Shown here piece after piece: positions 45,490-53,380 of a DNA stretch of 64,000 bases. The notes below the pieces were generated by a model. That model made no database searches, had not been told where the DNA came from, and worked only from the letters and a program-made list of their open reading frames with translations. The stretch lies in NCBI GenBank assembly GCA_025358085.1, contig JANYKT010000068.1:1-64000 (forward strand), in the 5' to 3' direction. The translations under genes and the position numbers were made by a program. Source of the DNA: Deltaproteobacteria bacterium (GTDB lineage Bacteria > Myxococcota > Myxococcia > Myxococcales > 40CM-4-68-19). The stretch's first letter is position 1, and each line of letters starts with the position of its first letter.

Positions 45490-45518
45490 TTGACACGGAA
45501 TCACTGCCTGTGTAGGTT
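45490..45518 (+). promoter_or_regulatory. Sigma-70-type promoter for the exbB-exbD-exbD operon
   Basis: TTGACA at 45490-45495 and TAGGTT at 45513-45518 are 17 bases apart. The -35 box is a perfect match, the -10 box weaker. The predicted start lies near 45525, leaving about 90 bases of leader before ATG 45614, where TCGGAGGAAG is the ribosome-binding site. Confidence 0.55.
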
Positions 45519-45613
45519 GCGGCGCCTTTTAGCTGCCCCGTCGTTGTGAAGGTGCAGTTTCGATTCGTCTTCACCCAGCAGTCGTCCGATCCTTTTCGGA
45601 GGAAGTCAGCGCC

Positions 45614-46366
45614 ATGGATTTCAGCCTTCTCGGGATGTGGCATTCGATGGGCATTCCCGCCCGCATGGTCGTGGCCACTCTCTCGATCATGTCCGTTTAC
45701 TCTCTCAGCGTGATGGCCGAGCGGCTGTTCTCGTTCTCGCGCGCCAAGGAGCAAAGCCGGCGTTACGCCGAGAAGCTGCGCGACCTGCTGCCGGGCCACC
45801 AGATGGTCGAGGCGGCGCAGTTCGCAACCACCCTCAAGTACGGTCACATCCCCCGCGTGCTGGGCTCGGGAATCTCCGAGTACAACAGGGGCCGCGAGGC
45901 GCTGGCCAACCAGGGCCCGCACGACGTGGGCGAGTTCGATCTGGTCGAGGCCATCAATCGCTCCATCGATCGCAGCACCCTCCGCGTCACCGCCGACCTG
46001 CGCCGAGGCCTCTCGGGCCTCGCCACGGTCGCGTCGGCCGCCCCCTTCGTCGGACTGCTCGGTACGGTGCTCGGCATCATCACCGCCTTCCAGCTCATGG
46101 CCGCGTCGGGCTCGGGCGGTCTGGCATCGGTGTCGGCCGGTATCTCCGAGGCGCTCATCACGACGGCCTTTGGTCTGCTCGTCGCCATCCCAGCGCTGAT
46201 GATGTTCAACTACCTCACCAACCGCGTCGAAGAGATGACGGTCGACATCGCCGACGCCTCCAACGAACTGGTGGACTTCTTCCTCAAGGAAGGCCGCTTC
46301 TCCGAGCCGCTGACCAATCCGGGAGCCAAGGCTCCCGCCCCGGGCGCGAAGGGCGTGAAGGTTTAA
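45614..46366 (+). CDS. MotA/TolQ/ExbB proton channel family protein
   Basis: The 250-residue inner membrane protein begins MDFSLLGMWHSMGIPARMVVATLSIMSVYSLSVMAERLFSFS, with the first membrane helix at about 16-38. Two further helices fall at about 140-165 (ATVASAAPFVGLLGTVLGIITAF) and 185-205 (GISEALITTAFGLLVAIPALMMFNYL). The APFVGLLGTVLGI motif and the Thr/Glu set of the channel are recognisable. ExbB/TolQ forms a pentamer around an ExbD/TolR dimer and uses proton flow to energise TonB or Tol. TCGGAGGAAG precedes ATG 45614. The next two genes are ExbD-type proteins at spacings of 3 and 2 bases. Confidence 0.94.
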   Translation: MDFSLLGMWHSMGIPARMVVATLSIMSVYSLSVMAERLFSFSRAKEQSRRYAEKLRDLLPGHQMVEAAQFATTLKYGHIPRVLGSGISEYNRGREALANQGPHDVGEFDLVEAINRSIDRSTLRVTADLRRGLSGLATVASAAPFVGLLGTVLGIITAFQLMAASGSGGLASVSAGISEALITTAFGLLVAIPALMMFNYLTNRVEEMTVDIADASNELVDFFLKEGRFSEPLTNPGAKAPAPGAKGVKV

Positions 46367-46369
46367 TTC

Positions 46370-46798
<429 letters not shown>

Positions 46799-46800
46799 CC

Positions 46801-47430
46801 ATGAGCATGGACGTTGGGGCCAAGAAGGGCCCGCGCTCGGACATCAACATCACGCCGCTGGTGGACGTGGTGCTGGTGCTCTTGATCATCTTCATGGTGC
46901 TCACGCCGCTCATGGAGAAGGAGCTCGGCGTTCGCGTTCCGGAAGTGCAGGATCCCGCGCAGATTGTGGAACCTCCGCCGCCCGACATGGTCCAGGTCAT
47001 GTTCAAGGTGGACGAGTCCGGCAACTTCCACATCAACAATGAGACCCTGACCGACGCGAACCTGCAGGACCGGCTCAAGGCGTACTACCGCCAAGCCAAG
47101 TCCAAGGAAGCCTCGCAGGGCCCGCCGGTCATTTTCTTCGACGCCGACGACAAGACCAAGTACGTGCGCGCCGTCAAGGCTCTCGACGCCATTCGCGACA
47201 GCTCGCCGGGTTGGACCATCGGAATGCTGACCGAGCAGATCAAGGCCGAGGCCGCTGCGCCTGCCCCGGTTCCAGGTGCGGCCACTCCCGCACCGGGAGA
47301 CCCGGGATCACCGGGAGCGCCTGCCGCACCCGGAGACGTGGGATCACCGGGAGCTCCTGCCACACCGGCCGACGCAGTTCCGCCGGCAGCACCGGCCGCG
47401 CCTGCTCCACCAATCGCGCCCAAGCCGTAA
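46801..47430 (+). CDS. ExbD/TolR-family protein with a collagen-like Pro/Gly/Ala tail (second copy)
   Basis: The 209-residue protein repeats the ExbD start (SDINITPLVDVVLVLLIIFMVLTPLMEKELGVRVPE) and a periplasmic domain to about residue 148 (TIGMLTEQIKAEAAAPAP). The last 60 residues are low complexity: PGDPGSPGAP, PGDVGSPGAPA, then Pro/Ala only. The tail holds collagen-like Gly-x-y triplets coded by two 36-base repeats (47290-47361). It is about 60 residues longer than the neighbouring ExbD. A periplasmic spacer reaching the wall or a receptor is conceivable, but that is inference. Only two bases separate it from the first copy. Confidence 0.92.
   Translation: MSMDVGAKKGPRSDINITPLVDVVLVLLIIFMVLTPLMEKELGVRVPEVQDPAQIVEPPPPDMVQVMFKVDESGNFHINNETLTDANLQDRLKAYYRQAKSKEASQGPPVIFFDADDKTKYVRAVKALDAIRDSSPGWTIGMLTEQIKAEAAAPAPVPGAATPAPGDPGSPGAPAAPGDVGSPGAPATPADAVPPAAPAAPAPPIAPKP
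47290..47361 (+). repeat. Two 36-bp direct repeats in the ExbD tail
   Basis: Bases 47290-47325 and 47326-47361 are near-identical units (five or so differences), each coding for an APGD-x-GSPGAPA block. This is in-frame duplication inside the second exbD gene, which could vary in copy number. Confidence 0.8.
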
Positions 47431-47460
47431 GAAAACTTGGGGGGCGGTGCTCTGCCTCTC

Positions 47461-47480
47461 AGGTTGCATCCTCGCAACCT
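47461..47480. terminator. Stem-loop between convergent exbD and pcnB
   Basis: AGGTTGC (47461-47467) and GCAACCT (47474-47480) form a seven-pair stem with loop ATCCTC. It overlaps the pcnB stop at 47479 and lies 31 bases after the exbD stop, a good place for a bidirectional terminator, though no U-run is seen. Confidence 0.5.
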
Positions 47481-49128
47481 AAGCGCTGGAGCCTTTGCCA
47501 CCGCGACGGCCGCCACGGCGACGTCGCCGGGGGCGATCGCCGCGCGGGCCGGGTGCGTCGGTGACATCCGGCTCGAGCAGCGAAAGGTCCTGGCCGGCGA
47601 AGATAGCCTGCCATCGCGCGAGTTGGTCTTTGCCGCGCTCGGTCGCGGCGACCGAAAGTTCAAAGACCGCGAGGGCCTCGGGAAAGATGCTCTGCTTGGC
47701 AAAGTCCTGCGGCTTGCCGCGCCGCTTGCGCCGCTCACCCGAAAGGATGGGCTGCGCGAGCAGGATCATGCGCGTCCGCTCCGCGATGCGCCGCGGGAGC
47801 CGCGCGGTCCGCACCATCTCTGCGAGCACGATCTCGGGCGCCACCACAGTGTGCGGCAGCGACCAAGGCTGTACGTCAGCGGGACCGACCGGGAACGAGG
47901 GCACGGCGGGACCGCCCAGGCGCTCGTCGTGCGGCTCGTCTTGGCGGAGCGCGCCCTCGGGCAGCGGCGCGTGCGCGGGGTCCTCACCGTCGCCGCCGGC
48001 GACCTTGCGCTCGTCGGCCGATTCCTCTTCCGCGGCGTCTTCTTCAAGCTCTTCAGAAAGCGCCTCGAGCTCTTCGTCCAGCTCGTCGTCGTCTGGTTCG
48101 GCGGCGCCGCCGACCGGAGGCTCGCTGCCGTCGACTGCGTTCTGCGGCCCTTCGCCGTCGGCGGTCGCCAGCGCTGCGTCAGACTTGGGCGGCCGCGGAC
48201 CCGCCCGCGGAATGGGCCCCTTGGGAGCGCCATCACGCGGCAGTGGCATCAACAATGTCGCGAGCAGGACCGCGTCCGAGGGGACCTCGCCCACTCGAAC
48301 GTGGGCGTCCAGTGCCTCGAGCGCGCGCAGGTGGCGCTCGGCGGCCTCTGGCCCCAACTGCTCGAGGTGCACCGCCACCGGCGGCAGCAGAATCTTCAGG
48401 GCGCCGACCTCGCGCAAGAGTTCGAAGCAGCGGCGCGCCGCGCTCGAGCGCACCAGCTTGAGCACTTCTTCCAGCACGCGCGGCGGCGCGCAGCGCGGGA
48501 TCTCGTGCACGTGCTGCTTCATGGCGGCGAGCGTGGCCGGCTCTAGATCGCAGCTGCATTTGGCGGCAAAGCGGATGGCCCTGAGGATGCGCACCGGATC
48601 TTCGCGCATACGCACGTCGGGGTTGCCGATGGTGCGGATGAGCCGGTGCTTCAAGTCGGTCATGCCATTGACGTGATCGACCACCCGGCCAGTGTCCAGA
48701 TCGTAGAAGAGCCCGTTGACCGTGAAGTCGCGCCGCCGCGCGTCCTCTTCGGCATTGCCGAAGACGTTGTCGTGGCGGATGAGCAGGTCCTTCGGGAGAT
48801 CGGTCAGTTCGTCGAGCGGGTTGGCGCGGAAGGTCGAGACCTCGACGATCTTGCCGCCCTTGAAGAAGACGTGCGCCAGCCGGAAGCGCCGGCCGATCAG
48901 GCGGCAGTTGCGGAAGGTATCCTTGACCTGCTGCGGATGGGCAGAGGTCGCGATGTCGAAATCTTTGGGACGCAGGCCGAGAAGCAGGTCGCGCACGCAG
49001 CCGCCAACGAGGTACGCCTCGTGACCCGCACGACGCAGCCGCCGGACCGTCTTGACGGCGTCGGGGTCGAGCAGCTCTTCCGGGATCTCGGGGCGCCCTG
49101 GGGCAGCGCTGGGGGTATCGTTCGACAA
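47479..49128 (-). CDS. pcnB: Poly(A) polymerase PcnB (class II CCA/poly(A) nucleotidyltransferase)
   Basis: The 549-residue protein starts at ATG 49128. The nucleotidyltransferase head reads YLVGGCVRDLLLGLRPKDFDIATSAHPQQV with the metal-binding DFD, and FRNCRLIGRRFRLAHVFF and RRDFTVNGLFYDL are family blocks. The RNA-binding helical part follows. An acidic, low-complexity insertion (about residues 310-400, EPDDDELDEELEALSEELEED) interrupts it, and the C-terminus is strongly basic (RPRRRRRGGRRGG). PcnB adds poly(A) tails that promote RNA decay. RRFRLAHV distinguishes poly(A) polymerases from CCA-adding enzymes. The long acidic insert is not usual in the E. coli enzyme. Confidence 0.92.
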   Translation of the reverse strand: MSNDTPSAAPGRPEIPEELLDPDAVKTVRRLRRAGHEAYLVGGCVRDLLLGLRPKDFDIATSAHPQQVKDTFRNCRLIGRRFRLAHVFFKGGKIVEVSTFRANPLDELTDLPKDLLIRHDNVFGNAEEDARRRDFTVNGLFYDLDTGRVVDHVNGMTDLKHRLIRTIGNPDVRMREDPVRILRAIRFAAKCSCDLEPATLAAMKQHVHEIPRCAPPRVLEEVLKLVRSSAARRCFELLREVGALKILLPPVAVHLEQLGPEAAERHLRALEALDAHVRVGEVPSDAVLLATLLMPLPRDGAPKGPIPRAGPRPPKSDAALATADGEGPQNAVDGSEPPVGGAAEPDDDELDEELEALSEELEEDAAEEESADERKVAGGDGEDPAHAPLPEGALRQDEPHDERLGGPAVPSFPVGPADVQPWSLPHTVVAPEIVLAEMVRTARLPRRIAERTRMILLAQPILSGERRKRRGKPQDFAKQSIFPEALAVFELSVAATERGKDQLARWQAIFAGQDLSLLEPDVTDAPGPRGDRPRRRRRGGRRGGKGSSA

Positions 49129-49333
49129 GCAGGCCGCTACCTAGACTGAAGCTGGCCCCGGGTCAACCGAAAGCCTTCGCCTGCGCGCCGATTGTCCCTT
49201 TTTGAAGCCGTACTAGCTCGAAGCTGCCCGCTCGGCGCGCGACCTGCTCGGAGCGAATGGCATGACGTTGGATACCCGCCCATTCGACCTCTGTTGAATC
49301 TGGGCCGCTGTCTGAGGTCCAGGCCTGTCCCGC
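49129..49333. other. 205-bp intergenic region without recognised features
   Basis: Between pcnB and the HIT gene no conserved frame, tRNA or repeat was seen. A 70-residue open frame on the minus strand here is Arg-rich, has no ribosome-binding site and looks like chance. The region should contain the pcnB promoter. Confidence 0.5.
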
Positions 49334-49678
49334 TCAGCCTGGCGGCCACTCCATAGGTCGGCCGCCGAGGACGTGCAGATGGAGGTGGAAGACGGTCTGG
49401 CCGGCGTCGGGGCCGCTGTTGATCACGGTGCGAAAGCCGCTCTGCAGGATGCCGGTGTCGCGCGCGACCTGCACGGCAAGCGCATGCATGGCGCCCAGCA
49501 CGTCAAAGTCGGTGAGGTCGCCGAGCGACGCGAAGTGCGCGCGCGGAATCACCAGTGCGTGCGTCGGCGCGACCGGGCGAAGATCGGGAAAGGCAAGCGC
49601 ATGCTCATTGAACGCGAGCACCTTCACCGGGATGTCGCCGCGCGCGATCTTGCAGAAGAGGCAATCATTCATCGGCAC
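49334..49678 (-). CDS. HIT-family nucleotide-binding hydrolase (HinT-like)
   Basis: The 114-residue protein begins MPMNDCLFCKIARGDIPVKVLAFNEHALAFPDLRPVAPTHALVIPRAH and ends with the histidine triad VFHLHLHVLGGRPMEWPPG. The first Cys pair (CLFC) and size match HinT, which hydrolyses aminoacyl adenylates and other nucleoside phosphoramidates. The gene is 26 bases downstream of dtd on the same strand, and both deal with aminoacyl derivatives, which may not be chance. Confidence 0.94.
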   Translation of the reverse strand: MPMNDCLFCKIARGDIPVKVLAFNEHALAFPDLRPVAPTHALVIPRAHFASLGDLTDFDVLGAMHALAVQVARDTGILQSGFRTVINSGPDAGQTVFHLHLHVLGGRPMEWPPG

Positions 49679-49704
49679 TCCTTACGGATTGGACCTGGAA
49701 CGAC

Positions 49705-50154
49705 CTAGAACAGCTTCTTGCTGTCGAGCAGCAGAGTCACCGGGCCTTCGTTGACCAGGGTGACTTGCATGGTGGCGCGGAAGACGCCCTCTTGCACGGT
49801 CAGGCCGCGCTCGCGGCATAGCGTGCAGAAGCGGTCATATAAGGGCTTGGCCAATTCGGGCGGTGCCGCGGCGGTGAATGCCGGCCGCCGGCCGGTGCGC
49901 GCGTCGCCCAGCAGCGTGAACTGGGAGATGGCGAGCAGGCCCAGGCGCAGGTCCAATGCCGACCGGTTCATTTTGCCCTGCTCGTCCTCGAAGATGCGCA
50001 GTTCGACCACTTTGGCGGCGAGCCAGACAGCGTCCTCCAGGGTGTCGCCCTGGGCCACACCGACCAGTACGCAGAGACCGGCACCAATGGCGCCGGTCAC
50101 TCTGCCGTCTACGCTCACGGAGGCAGACGAGACCCGCTGGCAAACGGCACGCAT
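49705..50154 (-). CDS. dtd: D-aminoacyl-tRNA deacylase
   Basis: The 149-residue protein begins [37 protein letters not shown] and has [12 protein letters not shown] with the SQFTL motif and [16 protein letters not shown], in which the cis Gly-Pro motif excludes L-amino acids. DTD hydrolyses D-aminoacyl-tRNAs, and also glycyl-tRNA(Ala). Its length is standard. Start ATG 50154 lies about 50 bases after the ferritin-like gene, so the three minus genes 49334-50783 may be co-transcribed. Confidence 0.96.
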   Translation of the reverse strand: MRAVCQRVSSASVSVDGRVTGAIGAGLCVLVGVAQGDTLEDAVWLAAKVVELRIFEDEQGKMNRSALDLRLGLLAISQFTLLGDARTGRRPAFTAAAPPELAKPLYDRFCTLCRERGLTVQEGVFRATMQVTLVNEGPVTLLLDSKKLF

Positions 50155-50207
50155 CGCAAAACTTCTCTAGCACTCTCGCGATGCCTTGCGGCTGCTTCAG
50201 GTGGCTT

Positions 50208-50783
50208 TCAGTGCTTCGAAGTGTCGGGCGCCTTCTGCGGATCGAGCGTCTCGAGGAGGTTCGCCAACTCGTCCGCGTGCTCCTCCTCGACTTCCAGGAT
50301 CTTCTCCATCAGGCGCCGCGAAGTGGGGTCGCTGTCGCCGAAGAAATGAATCATCTCCAGATAAGACTCGATGGCGATGCGCTCGGCGATCAGGTCTTCC
50401 TTGATCATATCGAGAAGCGTTACGCCCTCTGCATATTGCGCGCGGCTGCGCATCAGCAGACCTTCGGGGCTGAAGTTCGGCGCGCCGCCGAGCTGGCGAA
50501 TACGCTCGGCGATCCAGTCGGCGTGCTCCTGCTCCTCGAGCGCATGCTCCATGAACTCATCGGCCACGGACTGGGAGTGGATACCGGAAGCCATATAGTG
50601 ATGGCGGCGATACCGCAGGGTGCAGACGATCTCGGTCGCCAGCGCTTCATTCAAAAGCTTCTCGGTGAGCTTGAGATCGCCCTTGTACTGGGGCGTCACG
50701 GCGCCCTTCATCACGTGCTCGCGCGCGCGGCGCTGGATTTCCTTGATGTCGGTGAGAAAAGGCGTCGCAGTCGGGTCATTCAT
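50208..50783 (-). CDS. Ferritin-like protein (bacterioferritin-related)
   Basis: Started at ATG 50783 (MNDPTATPFLTDIKEIQRRAREHVMKG), the protein has 191 residues and a four-helix ferritin bundle. Probable di-iron ligands are Glu in LNEALATEIVCTLRYRRHHY, the pair in MEHALEEQEHADWIAERI (Glu-x2-His), Glu in EDLIAERIAIESYLEMI and the final EVEEEHADEL (Glu-x2-His). Two ExxH motifs in a tandem bundle are typical of bacterioferritin or related Dps-like proteins that store or oxidise iron. A Met haem ligand cannot be assigned. An extended start at 50846 would run toward the divergent peptidase promoter. Confidence 0.85.
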   Translation of the reverse strand: MNDPTATPFLTDIKEIQRRAREHVMKGAVTPQYKGDLKLTEKLLNEALATEIVCTLRYRRHHYMASGIHSQSVADEFMEHALEEQEHADWIAERIRQLGGAPNFSPEGLLMRSRAQYAEGVTLLDMIKEDLIAERIAIESYLEMIHFFGDSDPTSRRLMEKILEVEEEHADELANLLETLDPQKAPDTSKH

Positions 50784-50896
50784 AGGTCTCGCTCCAGAGG
50801 TCGAGTGTCTGCCTGCAAAAGTCAGGATGAGGCAGCTCATCGGCAAGCCTTGCTGCTTGCCACTGAGGCCACTTCCGTGTCAGACGAGGCCACCTC

Positions 50897-52339
50897 ATGG
50901 CGCTGTCGACCGGCTTCATGCACCACGCGCAACGATTGATTGCCGCCAATACGGTCTCGGCGAATGGCACCTTGGCGGCGGCGGACGTGCTTCAGCCGCT
51001 CTATGAGCATGCAAGCCTGCCCACGCTTCGGCAGGTGGTCGACGGTGTTCACGTCAATGTCCTGGCGGGTCCCGGAGGCATGGATACTCCCGCGCCGGGC
51101 GGCGTGCTGTTCGTGACGCACCTCGATACGGTGCCGTCGGGGCCGCTCGAGCGCTGGACCACGGACCCATGGACGCTGACCGAAAAGGGCGGCTACCTGC
51201 ACGGGCTCGGCGTGGCCGACGTCAAGCTGGACGCGCTCTGCAAGGCCGAGGCTGCGCGGCGCGTGCAAGGATTTGAGTTGAAGCGGCCGTTCTGGCTTTT
51301 GGGTACCTATGGCGAAGAGGTCGGACTCAAAGGCGCACGACATTTCGTACAATCAAAAGAATTCGAAATCATCCGCCCGCGCTGGGTGCTGTGCGGCGAG
51401 CCCAGCGAGCTGAAGCAAATTCACGCGCACAAGGGCTATGCGGTGGTGAAGGTGACGGTGATTGATCGCAAAGCGCGACTGGTCTCGAGCGCGGGCCCGG
51501 GCGTCGAGGAGCTGCGCTTCGCCGGCAAGGCGGCCCACAGCTCGACGCCGCAGCTGGGAATCAATGCCATTCAAAGAGCGCTGGCCTGGGCCAAGTCGTC
51601 GGGCACGCCGGTGATCGCGGCGAGCGGTGGCTCGTCCAGCAATGTGGTCCCGGCCGCGTGCGTACTGAAGGTGCCGACGCCGCGCGACCGCGGTGAGCCT
51701 GCGCCGGACGAGGTCAAGTTCCTCCCGGCCACCGCGCTCAAGCCGAACCTGTGGCGCGCGTTGATGACCGCCGGCGCGCTCGAAGAGCTGTGGCAGCAGC
51801 AGCTCGCAAAGCTGCAGCCCTCGAGCGACGCGCTCTTCGATCCGGCGGGCGCGGTGGGCGGCGTCAATCTGCTGGAGTGCGTCGACGCTCCTGCGCCGGC
51901 CCCGGACGCGGTCTACGGCACCGGCGAAGTTTCAGCGAGCTTCGACGCGCGCCTGCTGCCGCAGCATGACCCCGAGACGCTGCTCAAAGCTTTCGAAAGC
52001 GCCGCGCACACCTGGGTCGCGGGCCTGGGCCGCGGCGAGCTCGAGCTGCGCCTGACTGTCGAGCGCAACGCGGGCGGCATGGCGCCGTCCGAGGACAGCG
52101 AGCTCGTCAAAGCCGTGGGCCGGGTCTTGGAGCGGCACGGGCTCGAGCCAACGCCGCGCGCCAAGCCCACCAGCACCGAGGGCGGCATCTTCGCGCGTGC
52201 GGGCTGCGAGGCCATCGTCTTCGGTCCGGGGGTCTCCACCGGCAATGCGCACACCGCCAACGAGCGCATTGAAATGGCGCAGCTCGAGCGGGCGTGCGAT
52301 TTGTACGAGGCCCTGATTCACGAGCTGTGCGGAGCCTGA
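50897..52339 (+). CDS. M20-family deacylase (ArgE/DapE-like), next to AstA and AstD
   Basis: The 480-residue protein has the M20 metal ligands: His in VTHLDTVPSGPLERW, Asp in GLGVADVKLDA, catalytic Glu in GTYGEEVGLKG, and a late His in GNAHTANERI. A dimerisation lid domain lies in the middle (about 190-370; GKAAHSSTPQLGINAIQRA). Such enzymes remove acyl groups from amino acids: acetylornithine (ArgE), succinyl-diaminopimelate (DapE) and others. Two bases separate it from astA. Because this operon lacks AstE, N-succinylglutamate desuccinylation is a reasonable guess; acetylornithine deacetylation is the alternative. ATG 50897 has only a modest ribosome-binding site. Confidence 0.87.
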   Translation: MALSTGFMHHAQRLIAANTVSANGTLAAADVLQPLYEHASLPTLRQVVDGVHVNVLAGPGGMDTPAPGGVLFVTHLDTVPSGPLERWTTDPWTLTEKGGYLHGLGVADVKLDALCKAEAARRVQGFELKRPFWLLGTYGEEVGLKGARHFVQSKEFEIIRPRWVLCGEPSELKQIHAHKGYAVVKVTVIDRKARLVSSAGPGVEELRFAGKAAHSSTPQLGINAIQRALAWAKSSGTPVIAASGGSSSNVVPAACVLKVPTPRDRGEPAPDEVKFLPATALKPNLWRALMTAGALEELWQQQLAKLQPSSDALFDPAGAVGGVNLLECVDAPAPAPDAVYGTGEVSASFDARLLPQHDPETLLKAFESAAHTWVAGLGRGELELRLTVERNAGGMAPSEDSELVKAVGRVLERHGLEPTPRAKPTSTEGGIFARAGCEAIVFGPGVSTGNAHTANERIEMAQLERACDLYEALIHELCGA

Positions 52340-52341
52340 CC

Positions 52342-53379
52342 GTGTACGTCATTCGCGATGTCCAGAAGAGCGACCTGCGCGGCCTGAAGAAGCTCGCGCA
52401 CGAGCTCGACACGGTGAACCTGCCCAATGACGAGCGCATGCTCTCGAGCGCCATCGAGAAGTCGTGCCGCTCGTTCCACGGCCAGCAGCGCGACCCGTTC
52501 AAGCGCGAGTACCTCTTCGTGCTGGAAGACGTGCGCACCGAGCGAGTGGTCGGAACTTCGCTGATCATCGCGCAGCACGGCACCCGCGACGCGCCGCACA
52601 TCTTCTTCGACGTCTACGAGAAGGAGCACTACAGCGCGAGCGTGGACAAGCATGTGAAGCACCGCGTGCTCTCCATCGGCTACAACTTCGACGGTCCGAC
52701 CGAGATCGGCGGGCTGGTGGTGGACCCGCAGTTTCGCGGCCAGGGAAAGCCAGGCAAGCAGCTCAGCTACGTGCGGTTCCTTTTCATTGCCATGCACCGC
52801 GCGCGCTTCTGCGAACGCATCCTGGTCGAGCTGTTGCCACGGCTGGAAGAGGACGGGCGCTCGCCGTTGTGGGAGGCGCTGGGCCGCAAGTTCACCAGCT
52901 TGAGCTACCAGGAAGCGGACCGCCTGAGCCGCGAGAACAAGGAATTCATCCAACAGCTGTTTCCGCCCGGCGAGATCTACGCGACGCTCTTCTCGCAGAA
53001 GATCCAGGACGCAATCGGCGAGGTCGGTCCCGAGACCGCCGGGGCTAAAAACATGCTGACCAGGATTGGCTTCCGCTACGACGAGCGGATCGATCCCTTC
53101 GACGGCGGGCCGCATTACTCGGCGCCGACGGAGAAGATCGAGCCGATTCGTAGATACCGGCGCGCCAAGCTCTCGGCGACGCCGCTGGTCGATGACGGCG
53201 ACACACAGCTGGAAGATCTCCTGGTGAGCGTCGAGCGCTCGACCGGCCGCAACCGTTTCCGCGGCGTGCGGACAAGCTGCACCTTCCGCGACGCCGAGGT
53301 ACAGCTTCCGCAGGAGGCCATCGACGTTCTCGAGGCGAAGCCCGGCGAGCGGCTACACACCATTCCTTTCGAGACCTGA
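52342..53379 (+). CDS. astA: Arginine N-succinyltransferase
   Basis: The 345-residue protein starts with GTG 52342 (YVIRDVQKSDLRGLKKLAHELDTVNLPND). AstA marks are the GNAT-like fold with EYLFVLEDVRTERVVGTSLI, IGGLVVDPQFRGQGKPGKQLSYVRFLFIA and ERILVELLPRLEEDGRSPLWEALGRKFTSLSYQEADRLSREN. It transfers succinyl from succinyl-CoA to arginine, the first step of the AST degradation pathway. astD follows after one base and the M20 gene precedes it by two, so they are one operon. astB and astC are not in the window. Confidence 0.94.
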   Translation: MYVIRDVQKSDLRGLKKLAHELDTVNLPNDERMLSSAIEKSCRSFHGQQRDPFKREYLFVLEDVRTERVVGTSLIIAQHGTRDAPHIFFDVYEKEHYSASVDKHVKHRVLSIGYNFDGPTEIGGLVVDPQFRGQGKPGKQLSYVRFLFIAMHRARFCERILVELLPRLEEDGRSPLWEALGRKFTSLSYQEADRLSRENKEFIQQLFPPGEIYATLFSQKIQDAIGEVGPETAGAKNMLTRIGFRYDERIDPFDGGPHYSAPTEKIEPIRRYRRAKLSATPLVDDGDTQLEDLLVSVERSTGRNRFRGVRTSCTFRDAEVQLPQEAIDVLEAKPGERLHTIPFET

Positions 53380-53380
53380 A

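Noticed and set aside
45321-45515. 64-codon frame upstream of exbB
   Set aside because: It covers the receptor signal-peptide region antisense and the exbB -35/-10 promoter.
49137-49349. 70-codon frame between pcnB and the HIT gene
   Set aside because: No ribosome-binding site, Arg/Ser-rich composition, no conservation clue.
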